From positions 29,172,247 to 29,236,246 of the forward strand of contig CM057830.1 of the NCBI GenBank assembly GCA_030068075.1: a stretch of DNA of 64,000 nucleotides, read 5' to 3'. The DNA is from Paguma larvata. Taxonomy: Eukaryota; Chordata; Mammalia; Carnivora; Viverridae. This document shows positions 59,546 through 64,000 of this stretch, piece after piece. The first letter of the stretch is position 1, and each line of letters starts with the position of its first letter. The notes under the pieces are model-generated. The model had not been told where the DNA came from, searched no databases, and was given only the letters and a program-made list of their open reading frames with translations. The translations under genes and the position numbers were made by a program.

Positions 59546-60867
59546 TCATATATATAAACAGAAAGATAACCTGTAGTTGATAATACTAATACTCTATTTT
59601 AATAAAAAGATTTCCTGGAAAACATGATACCTCATTCAGAAAACATTAGTAATGGATTTCCTATGCTAATCCAAACAGAATGGAATGTTAGCAGTAGGAT
59701 CTTTACTATACAAATATTCAATTTAGAGTGACAGTGAAATAAGAACACATTCTGACATTATGGATTTCACTACCATTCTGGAATTTAAATATCAGTCTCA
59801 GGCATTAATTATTTAGAAGGGTTTCACTGATCATAAATCAAAGTGGACCCTCCTGGTGACAAGAGGGTTAATGATTTGACACAGATGTTAATGAAATTGA
59901 TGGAAATGAGCTTGTGTGATTCATGCCAGATACTGCGCTGGTTCTTAGAGCAGCTGGTTCGTAGGGTCAAGAAATGCAGAGTCAGGTTCCCAAACTGAAA
60001 AGCACAGTGCAGAAGAGCTGCCTCACAAGATGAAAAAGAATCCAGATGTTTTCTGCAGCATTATGAGGAAGTGAATGTGTTAACTTGTAAAACAGTCAGA
60101 AATTATTATTGCTCTTTTTTACAAACTTCAGGCCATGTATGCAGACCTCTGCAATTTCTCTACATTCCTCCAAGGAATTGCCTAAGAATAGCAGTCTTTT
60201 AGAACCATATAAAGCTAAGGATTATAGTGATAATTGATCTATTTCTATGCAAATCAATTATTCTTATGTTAATACTTTTCTTATGATGCATCCTTTTTGT
60301 TTAACTTCACTTTGTAACATACTAATCTTTTGCTGGTTTCTATTTTAAAGAATTCCAGTTAGTTCATCCAACCAAATCACTTAGCTAATGTCTGCTAAGA
60401 TTCTAATAAGAATCTGTTGGTTTCTGGTATAAATCAGTATACAATAAATGCCATTGACGCACAGCTGGGATGACAGTTCTAATATCATAATACCAAAAAT
60501 TTACTTTTATAATGCCTATGTTTTCACAGCATGGATGTTCTCAATCCCCTATGAAACTTGGAGAGCTATAATTAATGGACGCTGCCTTTAGAGCTCCCAT
60601 GCCTGAGATTTTCTTTTTTTTACATAAATAATGTAAGAAGAGATTAAAGTATAAAAATTCAAATATATTTCAAATCACATCAGTAACACATGGTTTCTGA
60701 ATGAAATTCAAAAGCTATATAAATCAGCGAGTCATTTTACCCTGCTGTTACGAAATTCTGATTAGTTTGTTTTATTTTTATCTATAGAATTTATCATTTT
60801 TAACATATTATTCTAATGTCTATGTAAATCTTAACCAAAAATTGTGTATTGGTGAAAACAAGACAAC
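59546..60867. other. Non-coding AT-rich stretch
   Basis: No gene or repeat recognised. Confidence 0.4.
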
Positions 60868-61351
60868 AATATATAGAAACCCCTGAAGACGCCATCAAAA
60901 AACTACTGGAACTAATAAATGAATTCAGTGAAGTCGCAGGATACAAAATTAATATACAGAAATACAGTGCATTTCTTTGCACTAATGAACTATCAGAAAG
61001 AGAACTTAAGAAAACAACTCTATTTACAATTACATCAAGAAGAATAAAATAATTAGGAATAAATTTAATTAAGGAGATGAAAGACCTATACTCTAAAAAC
61101 TATAAGACAATGATGAAAGAAATTGAAGATGGCACAGATAAAAGGAAAGATATACTGTGCTCATGGATTAGAACAATTAATATTGTTAAAATGTCCATAC
61201 TACTCAAAACAATCTACACATTCAATGCAATCCCTTTCACAATATCGGTGGCATTTTTCACAGAACTGGATCAAGTAATCTTAAAATTTGTATGGAATCA
61301 CAAAAGACTCCAAACAGCCAAAGGAATCTTGAGAAAGAAGCACAAAGCTGA

Positions 61352-62121
61352 ATGCAGTCCTGATCCTATCAGTGGCCTGTCTCATTCCTCCCCTCCCCCT
61401 CACCTCAGTTCTTGAGTTCAGCCAAGAAAGCATTCAGAGCCAAACTCTCAACTAAGCAAGAGTTTAAAAGTTAAAATGAAAGTACACCCTCAAGATGGGA
61501 GAGTGGGCAAGCCTAGAGATGGTGACTACATGAGGAGGGTCAAGGTGGTCTTTCCTTTTTCTGCTTGCAAGGGTTATGAGTCATAGCTAGGGCCGTTTCT
61601 GACTGGGGTTTCTCCAATCATCTAAGGGTCTCCTCCTACTGGTCAGGAGGGGAAGTTTTTGGCCCTACTGGTCCTTATCAGAACTGTCATGGCAGTCATC
61701 CCTCACAGGGGATCAAAACTGCAATATAAATGTATTATTAGGAACCTATAGGTTACTGTAGGGCAGAAGTTATAGGGAAGAGTCTATGGAGTTTGTCCCA
61801 GCTGTTTTTTTTTTTAATTTTTTTTAATGTTTATTTATTTTTGAGAGATAGAGCGTGAGCAGGGGAAGGGCAGAGAGAGAGAGAGGCAGAAGCCGAATCT
61901 GAAGCAGGCTCCAGGCTCTGAGGCATCAGCACAGAGCCCGACGCAGGGCTCAAACTCACAGACTGTGAGATCATGACCTGAGCTGAAGTCAGCCGCTTAA
62001 CCGACTGAGCCACCCAGGCGCCCCATGTCCCAGCTGTTTGAAACTTGGTTTCTGCCCTTTCTAACAGTTGGAAAAACATGTGTTCCCTGCTCATGTCTGG
62101 TTAACTGCCTACTCTATCAAT
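61352..62121 (-). mobile_element. Solo LTR inserted in L1
   Basis: Non-L1 sequence between two contiguous L1 halves. Flanking words TCCTGAT and TTCTGAT may be a decayed target duplication. On the minus strand it begins near TGATAGAGTAGGCAGTTAACC and is LTR-like in length and composition. A SINE interrupts it. Family not assigned; class I is inference. Confidence 0.6.
61807..62023 (-). repeat. CAN-SINE inside the LTR
   Basis: Near-consensus element. GTCCCAGCTGTTT occurs on both sides. Confidence 0.97.
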
Positions 62122-63163
62122 TCTGATTTTAAACTATAAGACAAAGTTGTAGTAAACGAAACAGTATGGTATTAGCACAAAAATAGACATATAGATCAAT
62201 AAAACAGAATAGAGAGTCCAGAAATAAACACACACTTATACAGTGAATTAATCTTTGGGGAAAGAGGCAAGAACATACAATGGAGAAAAACCATCTCTTC
62301 AATAAATGGTATTGGGAAAACTCCACCACTTTCTTACACCATATATAAAAATAAACTCTAAAATGGATTAAAGACTTAGATGTAAGACTGGAAACCATAA
62401 AATTCCTAAAAGAAAAGCTATGTATTAAGCTCTTGGACATTGGTCTGAACAATATTCTTTTTGGATCAGTCTTCTCAGGCAAGGACAACAAAAGCAAAAA
62501 TAAACTATTGAGATGATATCAAAATAGAAAGCTTCTGCACAGTGAAGGAAAGTGTCAACAAAACAAAAAGTCAACCTACTGAATGGGAGAAGATATTTGC
62601 AAATGATATATCCCATAAAGGGTTAAAATCTAATATATATGAAGAATTTATACATGTCAACATCAAAACCCACACATACTGCAATTAGGAACAGGCAGAT
62701 GACCAGAATAGACATTGCTCCAAGGAAGATACACAAATGGCCAACAGACATATGAAAAGATACTCAATAGCACTAATCACCAAGGAAATGAAAATCAAAA
62801 TCACAATGAGGTGTCACCTCACACTTCTCAGAATGGCTATTATCAAAAAGGCAAGAGATAGCAAGTGTTGGTGAGGATGTGGAGAAAAGGGAACCCTTGT
62901 ACATTCCCTGGTGGTAAGAATGCAAAATTGTGCAGGCACAATGGAAAACAGTATGAAGATTACTTGAGAAATTAAAAATAGACCTATCACATGGTCCAGC
63001 AATTCTCCTTCTGGGTATTTATCCTAAGAAAATGAAAACACTAATTTGAAAGACATAAGCACTCCTATGTTCATTGTACCATTATTTACAATAGCCAAGA
63101 TACGGAAGTAACCTAAGTGTGCATTTATAGATGAATGGATAAGGAAGAAATAGTATGTGTACA

Positions 63164-63186
63164 CTCACACACACACACACACACAG
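63164..63186 (+). repeat. (AC)n microsatellite in L1
   Basis: About 11 AC units, followed by further interrupted AC/AT-rich sequence. Confidence 0.9.
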
Positions 63187-63499
63187 AGGCATATACACAC
63201 ACATACACAAACACACACATATATAAAGGAATATTACTTAATCATAAAAAAGAATGAAATATTGCCATTCACAATAACATGGATGAACCTAGAAGGTATT
63301 ATGCTAAGTGAAATAAATTAGAGAATGACATACTGTATAATTTCACTTATATGCAGGATCTAAAAAATAAGACCATCAAACAAACAAAACAGAAATAAAC
63401 TCATGGATACAGAGAACAGTTTGGTGGTTGCCAGAGGGAAGAAGATGGGAGGATGGGCAAAATAGGGGAAGGGGATTAGAAGGTACAAACAGCAACAAC

Positions 63500-63787
63500 A
63501 AAAAAAACCAAGACAACAAGCCCAAAATGGAATAGCTTAGGGTTAACCTCTACGTCATCAAACAGAGATTCAATTACAATTTTGGCCTTCCCAAAAATGG
63601 AATCTTGAACCTGTCAATCAGAAACCGCTTGGGGGTGCCTGGGTGACTTAGTCAGTTAAGTGTCCACTCTTCATTTTGGCTCAGGTCACGATCTCATGGT
63701 TTTTGAATTCGAGCTCTTCATCGGGCTCTGTGCTGACAAAGCGGAGCCTGCTTGAGAATCTCTCTCTGCCTCTCTCCCTTTCTCTCT

Positions 63788-63829
<42 letters not shown>

Positions 63830-64000
63830 AAATAAATGAACTTAAAAAAAAAAAGAGAAAGAAACCACTTGATCCACACTAGTAGATAATCCGCCTATTA
63901 GACTCCCGCCATCCCTTAAAGTAATGTAACCTTGTGACAACCTACCTACTGTTTTGCCTAGTGTAAATCTCTTGTTCCCAATCCCCTCTGCCTGTAAAGA
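63500..64000 (+). mobile_element. Possible LTR, cut by the window end
   Basis: After the L1 ends, GC-richer text (GCCCAAAATGGAATAGCTTAG, GCCTTCCCAAAAATGGAAT by segments, and AATCCCCTCTGCCTGTAAAG at the edge) looks like an ERV1 LTR with a downstream promoter-like end. It carries a SINE. Only part is visible, so this is a weak call. Confidence 0.35.
63632..63855 (+). repeat. CAN-SINE with (TC)n expansion
   Basis: GGGGGTGCCTGGGTGACTTAG head, a TC run at about 63795-63825 and GAATAAATAAATGAAC tail. AGAAACCGCTTG and AGAAACCACTTG flank it. Confidence 0.95.

Larger units (their letters stand above)
60868..63488 (+). mobile_element. L1 fragment (sense), split by an LTR
   Basis: ORF2 text runs from AAACCCCTGAAGACGCCATC to about 61350 and resumes at about 62122 (AAACTATAAGACAAAGTTG) through AACAGAATAGAGAGTCCAG, GGTGAGGATGTGGAGAAAAGG and a 3' UTR ending near 63488. 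The 5' half is absent and frames are broken. Compared with the L1 at 48783-51890 the halves join without a gap in L1 coordinates. Confidence 0.86.

Noticed and set aside
61077..61415. 112-codon plus-strand frame
   Set aside because: L1 ORF2 remnant running into the inserted LTR. The last residues are LTR sequence, so the apparent fusion is not a gene.

Overview
This is a window of mammalian genomic DNA, almost certainly from a cat-type carnivore (a felid or close feliform) and probably from the X chromosome. The carnivore assignment rests on about two dozen tRNA-Lys-derived CAN-SINEs. Their head, their 'CAGCTCAGAGCCTGGAGCC' body and their CT-rich/AATAAA tail are of the felid rather than the dog or bear type. 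The X assignment is inferred from two MAGE-family genes. There is no bacterial, phage or plasmid content.

Layout. Positions 1-13,240 hold two tandem direct copies of a MAGE duplicon with a period of about 7.1 kb. Copy 1 (about 1-5,700) carries the only convincing intact protein-coding gene, a 335-codon MAGEB16-like reading frame in one coding exon (2152-3159) behind a splice acceptor. Copy 2 (about 7,140-13,240) carries its broken paralogue (9262-10267), with three frameshifts and a nonsense codon. The 5' parts of the two copies are far more alike (about 92-97% by eye) than the coding exons (about 75-80%) or the 3' flanks (about 65-75%). They share a SINE, a MIR and an L2 tail, but each also has private insertions: an LTR in copy 1, and a SINE and a second LTR in copy 2.

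From 13,240 to 64,000 I find no gene. The sequence is AT-rich and dominated by transposable elements: CAN-SINEs on both strands, L1 fragments of several ages, L2, MIR, MER5A-like hAT remnants, one Tigger1-type MITE, an MLT1/MaLR LTR, and several solo LTRs (one family three times). Two long L1 pieces, 36.1-40.3 kb on the minus strand and 48.8-51.9 kb on the plus strand, are 5'-truncated and broken. A third L1 (60.9-63.5 kb) is split by an LTR that itself contains a SINE. Microsatellites include GATA, AC, GA, TC, AT and a G-rich tract.

How it fits together. The only gene candidate is the MAGE gene. MAGE proteins are testis- and tumour-restricted partners of RING E3 ubiquitin ligases. The rest looks like repeat-rich intergenic DNA beside a young, still homogenising MAGE cluster. 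I did not find an undescribed system. The most interesting signals are the mosaic divergence of the duplicon, unusual substitutions in the intact MAGE copy where the dead copy keeps family residues, and several well-resolved nested or inverted transposon structures. Divergence figures and repeat boundaries are by-eye estimates.
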